A DNA stretch of 64,000 nucleotides, taken from NCBI RefSeq assembly GCF_000152905.1, contig NZ_CH672417.1, positions 373,111 through 437,110 of the forward strand. Reading direction: 5' to 3'. Each line of letters begins with the position of its first letter. Positions within the stretch are counted from its first letter, which is position 1. The position numbers and the translations under genes were made by a program. The DNA comes from Nitrobacter sp. Nb-311A. Lineage in GTDB: Bacteria; Pseudomonadota; Alphaproteobacteria; Rhizobiales; Xanthobacteraceae. The notes beneath the pieces were generated by a model, which was given only the letters and a program-made list of their open reading frames with translations, searched no databases and had not been told where the DNA came from. Positions 17,885-27,822 of this stretch are shown here, one piece after another.

Positions 17885-18670
17885 TCAGAGCCCGCTGAAC
17901 GAATTGTAACCCTGATCTTCCCAATAGCCGCCCTTGTAGTGATTGGTGACCTCCATGGAGATCACGTACTTCGGATTTTTGAATCCGAGCTTGGTCGGGA
18001 CCCTGATCTTCATCGGATAGCCGTACTTGCGCGGCAGGATTTCTCCGTCGAACTTGAATGTCATCTGGGTCTGCGGATGCAGAGCTGTCGCCATGTCCAG
18101 CGGGCTGTTATAGCCATCGACATCGGCGCACTGAAACCAGCAATATTTCGCGCTTGTATCTGCGCCGATCAACTTAAGGAAATCGCGCAGCGGCGTCCCG
18201 CTCCAGCTTCCGATCGCGCTCCAGCCCTCGACGCAGACGTGCCGCGTGATCTGGGTAGCTTGCGGCAACTGGTAAAGTTCATCGAGCGTCCACGATTTCT
18301 CGTTATCGACCAGACCTCTCACCTCGAACCTGTAGTCCTCGCCGTCGATATCCGGCGCCTCGTCCTCGGCATAGTAACCGTTGAACGGAAACGGCCGCGT
18401 GATGTCGGCCTCCGTATAGGTCGGCGCCAGCGTGTTCGGGTTGAAGATCGCGGCCTGCACCTTGTCATTGAATTTCGAAATCTGAATCAGCAGGCGTTCC
18501 GCCGATAAACTGTCGGACACCTCGCATCCGGTCAGCAAGGTCAGCGCGCCAAGGCTGGCCCCGCTCGCGATAAAACGACGGCGCGCCGGATCAGGCAGCA
18601 ATTTCGCGGCGTCCTTGACCAGAAGCTTCTTATCGACGCCCGGGATCAGAAGCGAACGGAACCGGCGCAT
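17885..18670 (-). CDS. MsrP/YedY-like periplasmic molybdopterin oxidoreductase
   Basis: A 261-residue sulfite-oxidase-superfamily protein. The molybdenum-ligating cysteine is C146 in HVCVEGWSAIGSWSGTPL. The N-terminus has a twin-arginine-type region (PARRRFIASGASLGALTLL) ending in LTGC (C49), so it may be a Tat-exported lipoprotein. It lacks the typical MsrP length of about 330 residues, so it is better called an MsrP-like member than MsrP itself. The cytochrome b gene lies 15 bp upstream in the same direction and is the probable electron donor. Confidence 0.85.
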   Translation of the reverse strand: MRRFRSLLIPGVDKKLLVKDAAKLLPDPARRRFIASGASLGALTLLTGCEVSDSLSAERLLIQISKFNDKVQAAIFNPNTLAPTYTEADITRPFPFNGYYAEDEAPDIDGEDYRFEVRGLVDNEKSWTLDELYQLPQATQITRHVCVEGWSAIGSWSGTPLRDFLKLIGADTSAKYCWFQCADVDGYNSPLDMATALHPQTQMTFKFDGEILPRKYGYPMKIRVPTKLGFKNPKYVISMEVTNHYKGGYWEDQGYNSFSGL

Positions 18671-18685
18671 GACTCAAATTCCCAG

Positions 18686-19315
18686 CTAGTGACCGGCGAT
18701 CATGGCGCGCAGGCTCTTTGGCACCAGCAGCGCGAGCGCGACATGCACGACGAGAAAGGCAACAATCAGCGCCATGCAGATGAAATGCACATAGCGCGCG
18801 AGGTCATAACCGCCGAACATGGCGGTTAGCCATTGAAACTGGACCGGCTTCCAGATCGAAAGACCCGACAGCACCACCACGATCCCGGCGACGATGACGA
18901 ACGCGTACAAGAGCTTCTGCACCTGATTATATCGCGATAGATCGTCATGAGACAGCCTTCCGGCCAGCGCCGCCCTGGCATCGGCCGCCACGCCCGAGGC
19001 CGTGATCGGCAGCAGCTTGCGACGGAAGCGACCGGTGGCGAGACCAAGCAAGAGGTAGATGAGGCCGTTGACCATCAACAGCCACATCGTCGCAAAGTGC
19101 CACAGCAACCCGCCCGCGAGCCATCCGCCAAGCGTGACAAAGGGCGAGAAGGTGAAATTGAACAGCGGCGAGGCATTGTAAATCTGCCAGCCTGACAGAA
19201 TCATCACGATCATCGCGGCAGCATTGATCCAGTGAGAGATGCGCACCCACGCCGGCTGGATCGCTTTGGCAGGTTGAGATACCACGGGGCGATCACCGGC
19301 TGGAATACTCGTCAT
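18686..19315 (-). CDS. Cytochrome b561-type membrane subunit
   Basis: A 209-residue membrane protein of the Ni/Fe-hydrogenase-type cytochrome b family, with four predicted transmembrane helices. Haem-ligand histidines are likely in RISHWINAAAM, LLWHFATMW, YVHFICMAL and VVHVALAL. It directly precedes the molybdopterin oxidoreductase gene (15 bp) and probably passes quinol electrons to it, playing the role MsrQ plays for MsrP. The catalysed reaction is not known from sequence. Confidence 0.85.
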   Translation of the reverse strand: MTSIPAGDRPVVSQPAKAIQPAWVRISHWINAAAMIVMILSGWQIYNASPLFNFTFSPFVTLGGWLAGGLLWHFATMWLLMVNGLIYLLLGLATGRFRRKLLPITASGVAADARAALAGRLSHDDLSRYNQVQKLLYAFVIVAGIVVVLSGLSIWKPVQFQWLTAMFGGYDLARYVHFICMALIVAFLVVHVALALLVPKSLRAMIAGH

Positions 19316-19451
19316 GGTTCGATCCAGATATTCACATGCCCGTCAAATAACGGAGCTTGTAGGTATACTCGAAGGCATTCCCGCATATCATCCCGGGCTT
19401 GCGCGATATCCGCTTCACAAAAGCGCGAGCCCGGCCGTCCGCCCGCTCGCG

Positions 19452-19464
19452 CCCCCCCCCCCCC
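19452..19464 (+). repeat. Poly-C tract of 13
   Basis: An uninterrupted run of 13 cytosines about 95 bp upstream of the matB start and outside any supported gene. Such a tract is prone to slipped-strand mispairing and to assembly error. Confidence 0.9.
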
Positions 19465-19558
19465 GCTGCGTCGCCTTGCAAAATGGGCAACCTTGTCATC
19501 CAAACTGCCGTCCCGATCGCGCTGCGGGCGGATATATGATCGCTAACGGAAAGCCGTC

Positions 19559-21076
19559 ATGAACGCCAACCTGTTTTCGCGCCTGTTCGACGAACTCCAC
19601 GACGCGGATCTGCTCGCGATCGAAACCCTGCAAGGACGGCGCATCAGCTATGGCGATTTGATCGCATTCTCGGGACGGCTGGCCAATATCCTGGTGGCGC
19701 GCGGCGTCAGGCCGGGCGATCGCGTGGCGGTACAAGTCGAAAAGTCGGTGCCAAATCTTGCGCTCTATCTCGCCACCGCACGCGCCGGCGCGGTCTATCT
19801 GCCGCTTAACGACGCCTATACGCTCAACGAACTCGACTACTTTATTGCCGACGCCGAGCCGTCGCTGGTCGTCTGCGACCCGTCGAAGGCGGAGGGCATT
19901 CAGGCGATCGCATCGAAGGTGAACGCCAAGGTCGAGACGCTCGACGCCAAGGGCAAGGGATCACTGACCGCAGCCGCCGCGACAGCAAAGCCGGACTTCA
20001 TGACGGTCGCGCGCGGCGGCGAAGACCTTGCGGCGATCCTCTACACGTCAGGCACAACCGGGCGATCCAAAGGCGCGATGCTGACGCACGATAATCTGAC
20101 ATCGAACGCTTTGAGCCTGGTCGATGCCTGGCGCTTCACCGAAAAGGACGTGCTGATCCATGCGCTGCCGATCTACCACACTCACGGATTGTTCGTGGCG
20201 AGCAACGTCACTCTGTTTGCACGCGCCTCGATGATTTTTCTTTCAAAGTTCGATCCCGACGTTGTCATCAGGATGATGGATCGGGCTACGGTGCTGATGG
20301 GCGTGCCGACCTTCTACACGCGCCTGCTGCCACATCCGGCGCTGACGATAGAATCGACCAGGCACATGCGGCTATTTATCTCCGGTTCTGCGCCGCTGCT
20401 TGCCGACACCCACCGCGCGTGGTCGACCCGTACGGGTCATGCCGTGCTCGAGCGTTACGGCATGACGGAAACCGGCATGAACACGTCAAACCCTTATGAC
20501 GGCGATCGCGTTCCCGGAGCCGTCGGTCCCGCGCTGCGTGGGGTCTCGGTCCGCGTCACCGATCGGGAGACCGGAAAGGAGCTGCCGCGCGAGAGCGTCG
20601 GCATGATCGAGGTCAAGGGTCCGAACGTGTTCAAGGGCTACTGGAGGATGCCGGAGAAGACCAGAACCGAATTCCGCCACGACGGCTTCTTCATAACGGG
20701 CGACATCGGCAAGATCGACCAGAGGGATTACGTGCACATTCTCGGGCGCGGCACGGACCTCATCATCACCGGAGGGCTCAATGTCTATCCGAAGGAAGTC
20801 GAAAGCGAGATCGATGCGCTGGCGGGCGTGGTCGAGAGCGCCGTCGTCGGCGTGCCTCATCCGGATTTCGGTGAGGGCGTTACGGCGATCGTGGTCCGCA
20901 GCAGGGACGGAGGTCCCACGGAGGAACAGGTGCTGAAAGCGCTGGAGGGTCGGCTGGCGAGGTTCAAGATACCAAAACACGCGATCTTTGTCGATGAATT
21001 GCCTCGTAATGCGATGGGCAAGGTGCAGAAGAATATTCTGCGGGACAAATATGCCGGTCTCTACAAGAACGGCTAG
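19559..21076 (+). CDS. matB: Malonyl-CoA synthetase (acyl-CoA synthetase family)
   Basis: ATP-dependent ligase making malonyl-CoA (or methylmalonyl-CoA) from the free acid; 505 residues. The adenylate-forming motifs are complete: YTSGTTGRSKGAMLTHDNL (phosphate binding), ERYGMTETGMN, GDIGKIDQRDYVHILGRGTD, and the catalytic lysine in PRNAMGKVQKN. The whole sequence tracks the Rhodopseudomonas MatB as I remember it, including the start MNANLFSRLFD. It is monocistronic here. A large inverted repeat begins at its stop codon. Confidence 0.9.
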   Translation: MNANLFSRLFDELHDADLLAIETLQGRRISYGDLIAFSGRLANILVARGVRPGDRVAVQVEKSVPNLALYLATARAGAVYLPLNDAYTLNELDYFIADAEPSLVVCDPSKAEGIQAIASKVNAKVETLDAKGKGSLTAAAATAKPDFMTVARGGEDLAAILYTSGTTGRSKGAMLTHDNLTSNALSLVDAWRFTEKDVLIHALPIYHTHGLFVASNVTLFARASMIFLSKFDPDVVIRMMDRATVLMGVPTFYTRLLPHPALTIESTRHMRLFISGSAPLLADTHRAWSTRTGHAVLERYGMTETGMNTSNPYDGDRVPGAVGPALRGVSVRVTDRETGKELPRESVGMIEVKGPNVFKGYWRMPEKTRTEFRHDGFFITGDIGKIDQRDYVHILGRGTDLIITGGLNVYPKEVESEIDALAGVVESAVVGVPHPDFGEGVTAIVVRSRDGGPTEEQVLKALEGRLARFKIPKHAIFVDELPRNAMGKVQKNILRDKYAGLYKNG

Positions 21077-21149
21077 TGTGACGATTCAGACGTTCGCTTT
21101 CGGTGCCCAGCGAGTCTGCCAGGCGAACGTTTGGACCTAAACCACACTA
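21074..21149. repeat. Long inverted repeat starting at the matB stop codon
   Basis: The outer arms tagtgtg (21074-21080) and cacacta (21143-21149) enclose inner arms cagacgttcgc / gcgaacgtttg. The first three bases are the matB stop codon. It may act as a terminator, but its structure suggests a mobile palindromic element. Confidence 0.7.
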
Positions 21150-21170
21150 AGAATTATAAAGTTGCTCGCG

Positions 21171-21240
21171 TCCTTTTGATTCCGAAGTTCGCATCAAAGG
21201 TTACTGCAACGGTATATACGAACTTCGGAGCCGGGACACG
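21171..21240. repeat. Family-4 palindromic repeat upstream of sdhC
   Basis: The sequence cttttgattccgaagttcgc ... gaacttcggagccgggacac forms a long stem (tccgaagttcg / cgaacttcgga). A diverged relative is at 37003-37078. The rest of the 21077-21448 interval is AT-richer and probably carries the sdh promoter; no gene is seen there. Confidence 0.7.
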
Positions 21241-21448
21241 AGGCTGTCGCGAGCCGAAAACCCCTCGGCGGCTTTCGGCCGCTTGGTGTTAAGTAAATGT
21301 GAAGACATAGTTCTGAACAACCATTCGCATAAGGGCGATTTTGAACGTTGCGCAGGCTGGCTTAACTTCATAAATATATGAACAGAATTGCTTGTCGCAG
21401 ATCCCAAACCGGACTTGCGCCGCGCGCCCCTAACCAGCGAAGCCATCG

Positions 21449-21850
21449 ATGACCGTCAGGATCGAACGCCCGCTTTCGCCGCACCTTCAGATTTACCGCT
21501 GGACCCTGACGATGGCATTGTCCATTGTTCATCGCGCCACCGGTGTGGCGCTCTATTTCGGAACGCTGCTATTGGTCTGGTGGCTGATGGCCGTGTCATC
21601 CGGACCAGGCGCTTACGCTGCGGTCCAGTCCTTTACGTCGAGCTGGGCCGGACGGCTGATTGCGTTCGGGTACACATGGGCGCTGATGCATCACATGCTG
21701 AGCGGCGTTCGTCACCTCGTTTGGGATCTCGGTTACGGATTCAAGCCCACCGAGCGTGAATGGCTGACCCGGGCAGCGCTGATCGGCGGCATTCTGCTTA
21801 CGGTACTGCTCTGGATCGCGGTCTATGCGATCGGAGGCGGAGGACGATGA
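21449..21850 (+). CDS. sdhC: Succinate dehydrogenase, cytochrome b556 subunit
   Basis: Membrane anchor of complex II, 133 residues, three transmembrane helices. Signature segments are RPLSPHLQIYRWTLTMALSI, with HRATGV following, and the haem-ligating region HHMLSGVRHLVWD. It opens the sdhCDAB operon; its stop overlaps the sdhD start (ATGA). Confidence 0.96.
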   Translation: MTVRIERPLSPHLQIYRWTLTMALSIVHRATGVALYFGTLLLVWWLMAVSSGPGAYAAVQSFTSSWAGRLIAFGYTWALMHHMLSGVRHLVWDLGYGFKPTEREWLTRAALIGGILLTVLLWIAVYAIGGGGR

Positions 21851-22254
21851 CTGCACAGCCGCCATCCGGCGCGAAGTCCATGCGTACGCCGCTGGGGCGG
21901 GTTCGTAATCTTGGCTCGGCACACTCCGGAACGACGGATTTTTGGCGCCAAAGACTCACCTCGGTCGCCATGATCTTGCTCATCATACCGATGGTCGTGG
22001 TGATGATGATATTGCTCGGCCGCAACCAGGCGGGCGCGGCGCAGATTCTCGGCTCGCCGCCGATCGCCATCATCATGCTGCTGTTCGTTGTGGCCAGCAT
22101 CTGGCATATGAAGATCGGGATGCAAGTGATCATCGAGGACTACGTGCACGACGAAAAGCTGAAACTGGCGTCAATCATGGCGAACAATTTTTTCTCCGCC
22201 ACTCTGGCGCTGACCGCCGCTTATGCCATTTTTAAACTGTCATCCGGAGTCTAG
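21847..22254 (+). CDS. sdhD: Succinate dehydrogenase, hydrophobic membrane anchor subunit
   Basis: Second membrane anchor of complex II, 135 residues. The N-terminus MTAQPPSGAKSMRTPLGRVR is followed by the conserved GSAHSGTTDFWRQRLTSVA; three transmembrane segments follow. The segment IWHMKIGMQVIIEDYVHDEK contains the haem-side His and the quinone-site Asp-Tyr pair. The start at 21847 overlaps the sdhC stop, showing translational coupling; sdhA follows after 3 bp. Confidence 0.96.
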   Translation: MTAQPPSGAKSMRTPLGRVRNLGSAHSGTTDFWRQRLTSVAMILLIIPMVVVMMILLGRNQAGAAQILGSPPIAIIMLLFVVASIWHMKIGMQVIIEDYVHDEKLKLASIMANNFFSATLALTAAYAIFKLSSGV

Positions 22255-22257
22255 TTC

Positions 22258-24081
22258 ATGGCCGGAAACGGCAACGCGGCGGCGGCCGTCAACGGCAAGG
22301 CCTATCCGGTCGAAGACCATACTTACGATGTCATCGTCGTCGGCGCTGGCGGGGCCGGCCTGCGAGCCGTCGTAGGTTGCGGCCAGGCCGGCCTGCGCAC
22401 CGCCTGCATCACCAAAGTCTTCCCCACCCGTTCGCACACCGTGGCGGCGCAGGGCGGTATTTCTGCCTCGCTCGGCAACATGCACAAGGATGACTGGCGC
22501 TGGCACATGTACGATACCGTGAAGGGATCGGACTGGCTCGGCGATCAGGATTGCATCGAGTACATGGTGCGTAACGCGCCGGAGGCGGTCTACGAACTCG
22601 AGCACTGGGGCGTTCCGTTCTCCCGCACCGAAGAGGGCAAGATCTACCAGCGTCCATTCGGCGGCATGACCATCGACTACGGCAAGAGCCAGGCCCAGCG
22701 CACCTGCGCCGCCGCCGACCGCACCGGCCATGCCATGCTGCACACGATGTACGGCCAGGCGCTGCGCCGCGCTGCCGAATTCTTCATTGAATTCTTCGCC
22801 ATCGACCTGATCATGGACGATCAGGGCGCTTGTCGCGGCGTCATCGCATTGAAGCTCGACGACGGCACGCTACACCGCTTCCGCGCCCAGACCACCATTC
22901 TCGCAACCGGCGGCTTTGGACGCATCTACGCGTCCTGCACCTCGGCGCACATCTGCACCGGCGACGGCGGCGGCATGGCGCTGCGCGCCGGTTTGCCGCT
23001 GCAGGACATGGAGTTCGTCCAGTTCCACCCGACCGGCATTTACGGTTCGGGCTGTCTCGTCACCGAAGGCGCGCGCGGCGAAGGCGGCTATCTCGTCAAC
23101 GCCGAAGGCGAGCGCTTCATGGAGCGCTATGCGCCGTCCGCCAAGGACCTCGCCTCGCGCGACGTCGTCTCGCGGGCGATGACGATCGAAATTCGCGAAG
23201 GCCGCGGCGTCGGCAAGAAGAAAGACCACATCTTCCTGCACCTCGACCATCTCGACCCGAAAGTGCTGCACGAACGGCTGCCGGGCATTTCGGAAACGGT
23301 AAAGATCTTCGCCGGCGTCGACGTCACCCGCGAGCCGATCCCGATCGTGCCGACAGCGCACTACAACATGGGCGGCATCCCCACCAACTTCCACGGCGAG
23401 GTCGTTATCAAGCGGAGCGGTGACAATAATGCGGTCGTTCCTGGTCTGATGGCAGTGGGTGAAGCCGCCTGTGTCTCCGTACACGGCGCCAACCGGCTTG
23501 GCTCCAACTCGCTGATCGATCTCGTGGTATTCGGTCGCGCCGCCGCCCGGCGCTGCGCCGAGAAGCTCACCCCCAATGCCGAGCAGCCCGATCTCCCCGC
23601 GAACTCCAGCGACATGGCGCTCGGACGTCTCGACAAGTTCCGCTATGCTTCCGGCGGCACGCCGACCGCCAGGCTGCGCGAAAACATGCAACGCGTGATG
23701 CAGGCCAACTGCGCCGTCTTCCGCAACCGAGATACCCTGGCGGAAGGCCAGAAACTGATTCATGAAGTCTACGAGGGAAGTGCCGACATCGCCGTGTTCG
23801 ACCGTTCGCTGGTATGGAACACGGACCTGATGGAGACGATGGAATACGACAACCTCATTTCCCAGGCGGTGGTGACGATGGATTGTGCCGCCAACCGTAC
23901 CGAGAGCCGCGGCGCCCATGCGCGCGAGGATTACCCCCAACGCGACGATCAGAACTGGATGAAACATACGCTGGCCGGGCTAAGCGATCGCGGTGTCACC
24001 ACGATCGACTATCGTCCGGTACACGACTACACAATGAGCAACGACGTTCAGTATATTCCCCCGAAGGCGCGGGTATATTGA
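22258..24081 (+). CDS. sdhA: Succinate dehydrogenase, flavoprotein subunit
   Basis: Catalytic subunit of complex II, oxidising succinate to fumarate; 607 residues. It has the FAD dinucleotide fold ([14 protein letters not shown]), the covalent FAD His in [18 protein letters not shown], and catalytic segments [22 protein letters not shown] and [10 protein letters not shown]. The C-terminus has [18 protein letters not shown]. It follows sdhD directly in sdhCDAB. Confidence 0.98.
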   Translation: MAGNGNAAAAVNGKAYPVEDHTYDVIVVGAGGAGLRAVVGCGQAGLRTACITKVFPTRSHTVAAQGGISASLGNMHKDDWRWHMYDTVKGSDWLGDQDCIEYMVRNAPEAVYELEHWGVPFSRTEEGKIYQRPFGGMTIDYGKSQAQRTCAAADRTGHAMLHTMYGQALRRAAEFFIEFFAIDLIMDDQGACRGVIALKLDDGTLHRFRAQTTILATGGFGRIYASCTSAHICTGDGGGMALRAGLPLQDMEFVQFHPTGIYGSGCLVTEGARGEGGYLVNAEGERFMERYAPSAKDLASRDVVSRAMTIEIREGRGVGKKKDHIFLHLDHLDPKVLHERLPGISETVKIFAGVDVTREPIPIVPTAHYNMGGIPTNFHGEVVIKRSGDNNAVVPGLMAVGEAACVSVHGANRLGSNSLIDLVVFGRAAARRCAEKLTPNAEQPDLPANSSDMALGRLDKFRYASGGTPTARLRENMQRVMQANCAVFRNRDTLAEGQKLIHEVYEGSADIAVFDRSLVWNTDLMETMEYDNLISQAVVTMDCAANRTESRGAHAREDYPQRDDQNWMKHTLAGLSDRGVTTIDYRPVHDYTMSNDVQYIPPKARVY

Positions 24082-24189
24082 TCCAAACCCAAACGTCATG
24101 CGCGGCCTGACTTGCGCATCTATCACTTTCGCGAGCAGAGGATTCCCGGATTAAGACAGCAATGCCGGACAGACAGCAAGGACGCACCG

Positions 24190-24972
24190 ATGGTTAAATT
24201 CGCGCTTCCGAGAAACTCAAAGGCGACCAGCGGCAAGACCTGGCCGAAGCCGCAAGGCGCGACGGAGACGCGCGAATTCAAGGTCTATCGCTGGAATCCG
24301 GACGACGACGAAAATCCACGTATCGACACCTTCCATGTCGATGTGCATGAGTGCGGCCCAAGGGTGCTCGACGGCCTGATCTGGATCAAGGACCACATCG
24401 ATCCGACCTTGACCTTCCGCCGTTCCTGCCGCGAGGGCGTGTGCGGTTCCTGCGCGATGAACATCAACGGCCAGAATACGCTGGCATGCACCAAGTCGAT
24501 GCACGACGTTTCCGGCGACGCGGTGAAGATCAATCCGCTGCCGCATCAGCCGGTCGTGAAGGATCTCGTTCCCGACCTCACAAATTTTTACGCGCAATAC
24601 GCCTCGATCGAGCCGTGGCTGAAGACCACGACGCCGACCCCGCAGAAGGAATGGCGGCAGAGCCGCGAGGACCGCGCAAAGCTCGACGGTCTCTACGAAT
24701 GTATTCTATGCGCCTGCTGTTCGACGGCATGTCCGAGCTACTGGTGGAACAGCGATCGCTTCCTCGGTCCCGCCGCCCTGCTGCAAGCTGCGCGCTGGGT
24801 TACCGACTCACGCGATGAAGCCACCGGCGAGCGTCTTGACTATCTGGAGGATCCGTTCCGGCTCTATCGCTGCCACACCATTCTGAACTGCACCAAGGCT
24901 TGTCCGAAGAGTTTGAATCCGGCGGAAGCCATCGCCACGCTGAAGCTGAAGCTGGTCGAGCGTCAGGTCTGA
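24190..24972 (+). CDS. sdhB: Succinate dehydrogenase, iron-sulfur subunit
   Basis: Electron-transfer subunit of complex II, 260 residues, with all three cluster motifs: [2Fe-2S] in [20 protein letters not shown] with the following Ala-Cys, [4Fe-4S] in [16 protein letters not shown], and [3Fe-4S] in [17 protein letters not shown]. The start at 24190 ([11 protein letters not shown]) is chosen; the frame is open from 24112 but lacks family support there. It lies 108 bp after sdhA and ends the operon. Confidence 0.98.
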   Translation: MVKFALPRNSKATSGKTWPKPQGATETREFKVYRWNPDDDENPRIDTFHVDVHECGPRVLDGLIWIKDHIDPTLTFRRSCREGVCGSCAMNINGQNTLACTKSMHDVSGDAVKINPLPHQPVVKDLVPDLTNFYAQYASIEPWLKTTTPTPQKEWRQSREDRAKLDGLYECILCACCSTACPSYWWNSDRFLGPAALLQAARWVTDSRDEATGERLDYLEDPFRLYRCHTILNCTKACPKSLNPAEAIATLKLKLVERQV

Positions 24973-25353
24973 TTCCCGTGCGATAACACCCCGCACGGGC
25001 AGGCTTCAATCCGCGATCGCTACGATCTGGAAGCGCCCATAACGACAACGGATTCGCAGCCGAGGATACCCGCACGCCTTGCCTGAGCGTTTCATCGCGG
25101 GTCAGAATCGACCATCGCCGCCACGCGAAAGTAGGCAATGCGAATGAAGGCATTCGTCATCCATCGGCAAAACCACAGCCAGGAGGACGGCCTTCATACA
25201 AAAAGTGCCTGCAAGTTCCATGACGAGCACTCGGGATCAAGACCTCGCCCCGGAACATCACACTGCGGAAGCAGTTATCACTGCTCATCTGAACAACTGT
25301 CGGGTTTGGACGAAACCTGTCATTTGGACAAAGCGATCTTAAAGGAATGCTCG
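24973..25353. other. Gene-free interval after sdhB
   Basis: About 380 bp. The frame of the following small gene is open through its last part, but composition and the lack of a ribosome-binding site argue against coding. No repeat family or terminator of note is visible. Confidence 0.5.
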
Positions 25354-25578
25354 ATGGGTGATGAACCGACGGAAGTGCCGCCCGCGAAACCAGGCCGTCC
25401 GACGGAACCACCCCGCGAAGATCCGCCTGGAAATCCACAGCCCGGCCCGGACATTGCGCCGCCGAAGCAGGAGCCGGACGCGCCCGCTCCTCCGCAGGAA
25501 TTACCGGGTCATTTGCCGGACGAGTTGCCGACGCAGAATCCTCCGACACCGCCGGCGCAACCTCCCGCCACGATGTAA
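25354..25578 (+). CDS. Small proline-rich protein
   Basis: A 74-residue protein, almost wholly Pro/Glu/Gln-rich low complexity (PPAKPGRPTEPPREDPP and similar). The start at 25354 (MGDEPTEVPPAK) has AAAGGA at good distance, which supports a real gene. No signal peptide or folded domain is visible. Function unknown. Confidence 0.5.
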   Translation: MGDEPTEVPPAKPGRPTEPPREDPPGNPQPGPDIAPPKQEPDAPAPPQELPGHLPDELPTQNPPTPPAQPPATM

Positions 25579-25779
25579 TCGCCCAGCGCCAAGCAAGACG
25601 TCAGAGATGCGATTGATGGGCGAGGAATGCCGCATGCGCTTGAAGGCTTGAAAAAACTGGCCTTCGGGGAGGATTGGCCTTGCCACATTGCAGCCGTATC
25701 GCTGTCGGTTGATCGCATGTCCCGCCACTGCCAGTCGGCTTCGAATCCTATTGCCGAAATTTCCATTGGAAAAAATATC

Positions 25780-27669
25780 ATGATGAACGTTCGCCTGGTC
25801 CTGCTCGCCACGTCGGCTCTCACTGTCTCCTCGCTGATGATGGCCCCTTCACGGGCGCAATCCGGGCCGGTCCAATTCGCGCAGGCGGCCCCGTCGGCCG
25901 AGAGCGGAGACAAGGAAAAGCGGAAAGGGCCGCCAAAAGCTCCCGCCGCTCGTACCGCGCCGACAGCAGGGGCCTCAAAGTCTGCGACGCCGATGCCTCA
26001 TCCAGGACCCAAGGCGCCCGGGTCTCCGGCTATCGTGCGTCCGCGTCCTGCTATACCACCGACCGCCGCACCGTCGCGGCCGGCAACATTGCCCCAGCGC
26101 GCAACGCCTCCCGCTTCTCCAAGCCCGCCGAAAGCCGCGCCCCCACCACACCCGGCTACGCCTCCGGCCGCCCCGAAGCCGCCCGCGCCTTCCGCCGCCG
26201 CACCGCCGCCCGCTGCAACAAAATCGGCCCCGGCGACGTCTGTTCCGACCGCGCAACCCCACACCGCGCGCCCCACGACGCCGCCCGCCAGCGCGGAACC
26301 GAATGCAATGCGCCGCGACGGGCGAGGCCGTGGCGGATTCGACCGCGACCACGGGGAGCCTGGTGGTCCCGGTGAGCGCGGAAAAGGCGCTGCGCCCGCG
26401 CCGAAGCCCACTCCGGCGGCCGGCCCGACTCAGGTCGCGCCAACCACAAATCCCACATCGCCCCGCGCGGCGCCGGTCTCGCCATCCCCTTCGGCGGCTC
26501 CGCCCGTGGCCGCTCCGGCAGCCCCTGCAACCAGCCCGAACGGGACCAAGGCGGGATCTGCACCTTCCGCCCCCGGCGGCCGGACTGCGGGGCCGGCAGG
26601 CGCGCCAGCTTCCCGTCAGGGGCCGCCGACCGTCGCGGCTCCCTTACCTCCGCCGCCGCCGGTCGCCGACAAGATCGTCGCACCCGGAGCGCCGTCACAG
26701 GGGCCTCGCCGCATGGAAGATTTTCGCTCTGAACGGCGAGAAACGCAGCAAGGCGGCCGCACCATCATCACCGAACCGGGCCGCGTCATCGTGCGTGATC
26801 CGAGCGGACAGTCGTTCATCCGGCATAACGAGGATGACCGCTTCCGCCGTGGCGCGCGCGATATCCGGCAGGAGCGTGTCGGTAACGACACCCGCACCGT
26901 CGTGGTGCGGCCGGACGGCACGCAGATCATCACCGTCAACGATCGTGACGGGCGAATGCTGCGGCGACTCCGCCGTGACCCGCGCGGTCAGGAAGTGGTC
27001 ATCATCGATAACAGGCCTGGCTTCGGCGGTGGCCGGGGCGGTTCGCTCGCCGCAGGCGTCGCCGCCGGCATGATGGCCGGCGCGATCGGTGGCTACTTCG
27101 TTTCGCTGCCGCCGCCGCACATCGGAATTCCGCAGGATCGCTACATTGTCGACGCGGACGGCGCGCCGCCCGAGGTGATCTATGACACTCTGATGGCGCC
27201 GCCGGTGGAGTCGATCGAGCGTCCTTATACGCTCGACGAAGTCCGCTACAGCCCGATGGTGCGGGCGCGGATGCCGAGCATCGATCTCGACACCATCAAT
27301 TTCGAGACCGGATCGTGGGATATCCCGGACGATCAGGCCGCGAAACTCCAGGTGATCGCCGACGGCATCAATCGTGCGATCTCGCGCAATCCGAGCGAGG
27401 TGTTCCTGATCGAAGGCCATACCGATGCGGTGGGCAACGACGTCGACAACCTGTCGCTGTCGGACCGCCGCGCGCAATCGGCCGCGGAACTGCTGACGCA
27501 GCAGTTCCAGGTGCCGCCGGAGAATCTGGTGACTCAGGGCTACGGCGAGCAAAACCTCAAGGTGCAGACCGATGGTCCGTCGCGGGAGAACCGGCGCGTC
27601 ACGGCGCGCCGCATCACGCCGCTCCTAAACGGCGGAACCGCCTCAGCCGCCCCGCCACCGCCGCGCTGA
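25780..27669 (+). CDS. OmpA-family outer-membrane protein with long Pro/Ala-rich region
   Basis: A 629-residue exported protein. It has a signal peptide (MMNVRLVLLATSALTV..., cleavage near SRAQS), about 270 residues of Pro/Ala-rich low complexity, a charged middle segment (ERRETQQGGRTIITEPGRVI), a glycine-rich hydrophobic stretch (GSLAAGVAAGMMAGAIGGYF), and a C-terminal OmpA peptidoglycan-binding domain (INFETGSWDI, FLIEGHTDAVGNDVDN, LSLSDRRAQSAAELL, ENRRVTARRI). It probably tethers the outer membrane to the cell wall. The start is placed at the double ATG at 25780. An intrinsic terminator follows. Confidence 0.85.
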   Translation: MMNVRLVLLATSALTVSSLMMAPSRAQSGPVQFAQAAPSAESGDKEKRKGPPKAPAARTAPTAGASKSATPMPHPGPKAPGSPAIVRPRPAIPPTAAPSRPATLPQRATPPASPSPPKAAPPPHPATPPAAPKPPAPSAAAPPPAATKSAPATSVPTAQPHTARPTTPPASAEPNAMRRDGRGRGGFDRDHGEPGGPGERGKGAAPAPKPTPAAGPTQVAPTTNPTSPRAAPVSPSPSAAPPVAAPAAPATSPNGTKAGSAPSAPGGRTAGPAGAPASRQGPPTVAAPLPPPPPVADKIVAPGAPSQGPRRMEDFRSERRETQQGGRTIITEPGRVIVRDPSGQSFIRHNEDDRFRRGARDIRQERVGNDTRTVVVRPDGTQIITVNDRDGRMLRRLRRDPRGQEVVIIDNRPGFGGGRGGSLAAGVAAGMMAGAIGGYFVSLPPPHIGIPQDRYIVDADGAPPEVIYDTLMAPPVESIERPYTLDEVRYSPMVRARMPSIDLDTINFETGSWDIPDDQAAKLQVIADGINRAISRNPSEVFLIEGHTDAVGNDVDNLSLSDRRAQSAAELLTQQFQVPPENLVTQGYGEQNLKVQTDGPSRENRRVTARRITPLLNGGTASAAPPPPR

Positions 27670-27688
27670 TACGAAGTTCACCAACGCA

Positions 27689-27719
27689 AATGGCCGGGAG
27701 CGATCCCGGCCATTCTTTT
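27689..27719 (+). terminator. Intrinsic terminator after the OmpA-family gene
   Basis: A perfect 10-bp stem aatggccggg / cccggccatt with loop agcgat, followed by cttttc. It lies 20 bp after the stop codon. Confidence 0.9.
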
Positions 27720-27822
27720 CATGCGACAGCGAAGAGACATCCGATTCGCTCTTCATGGAATATGGCTACCATCGTGCCGCACAGTGCCGTCAGGCACTCA
27801 ACGATTTCGTCGTCGGACAATC

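Noticed and set aside
22870..23967. Long minus-strand open frame inside sdhA
   Set aside because: It is the complement of the highly conserved sdhA coding sequence and has no family resemblance.
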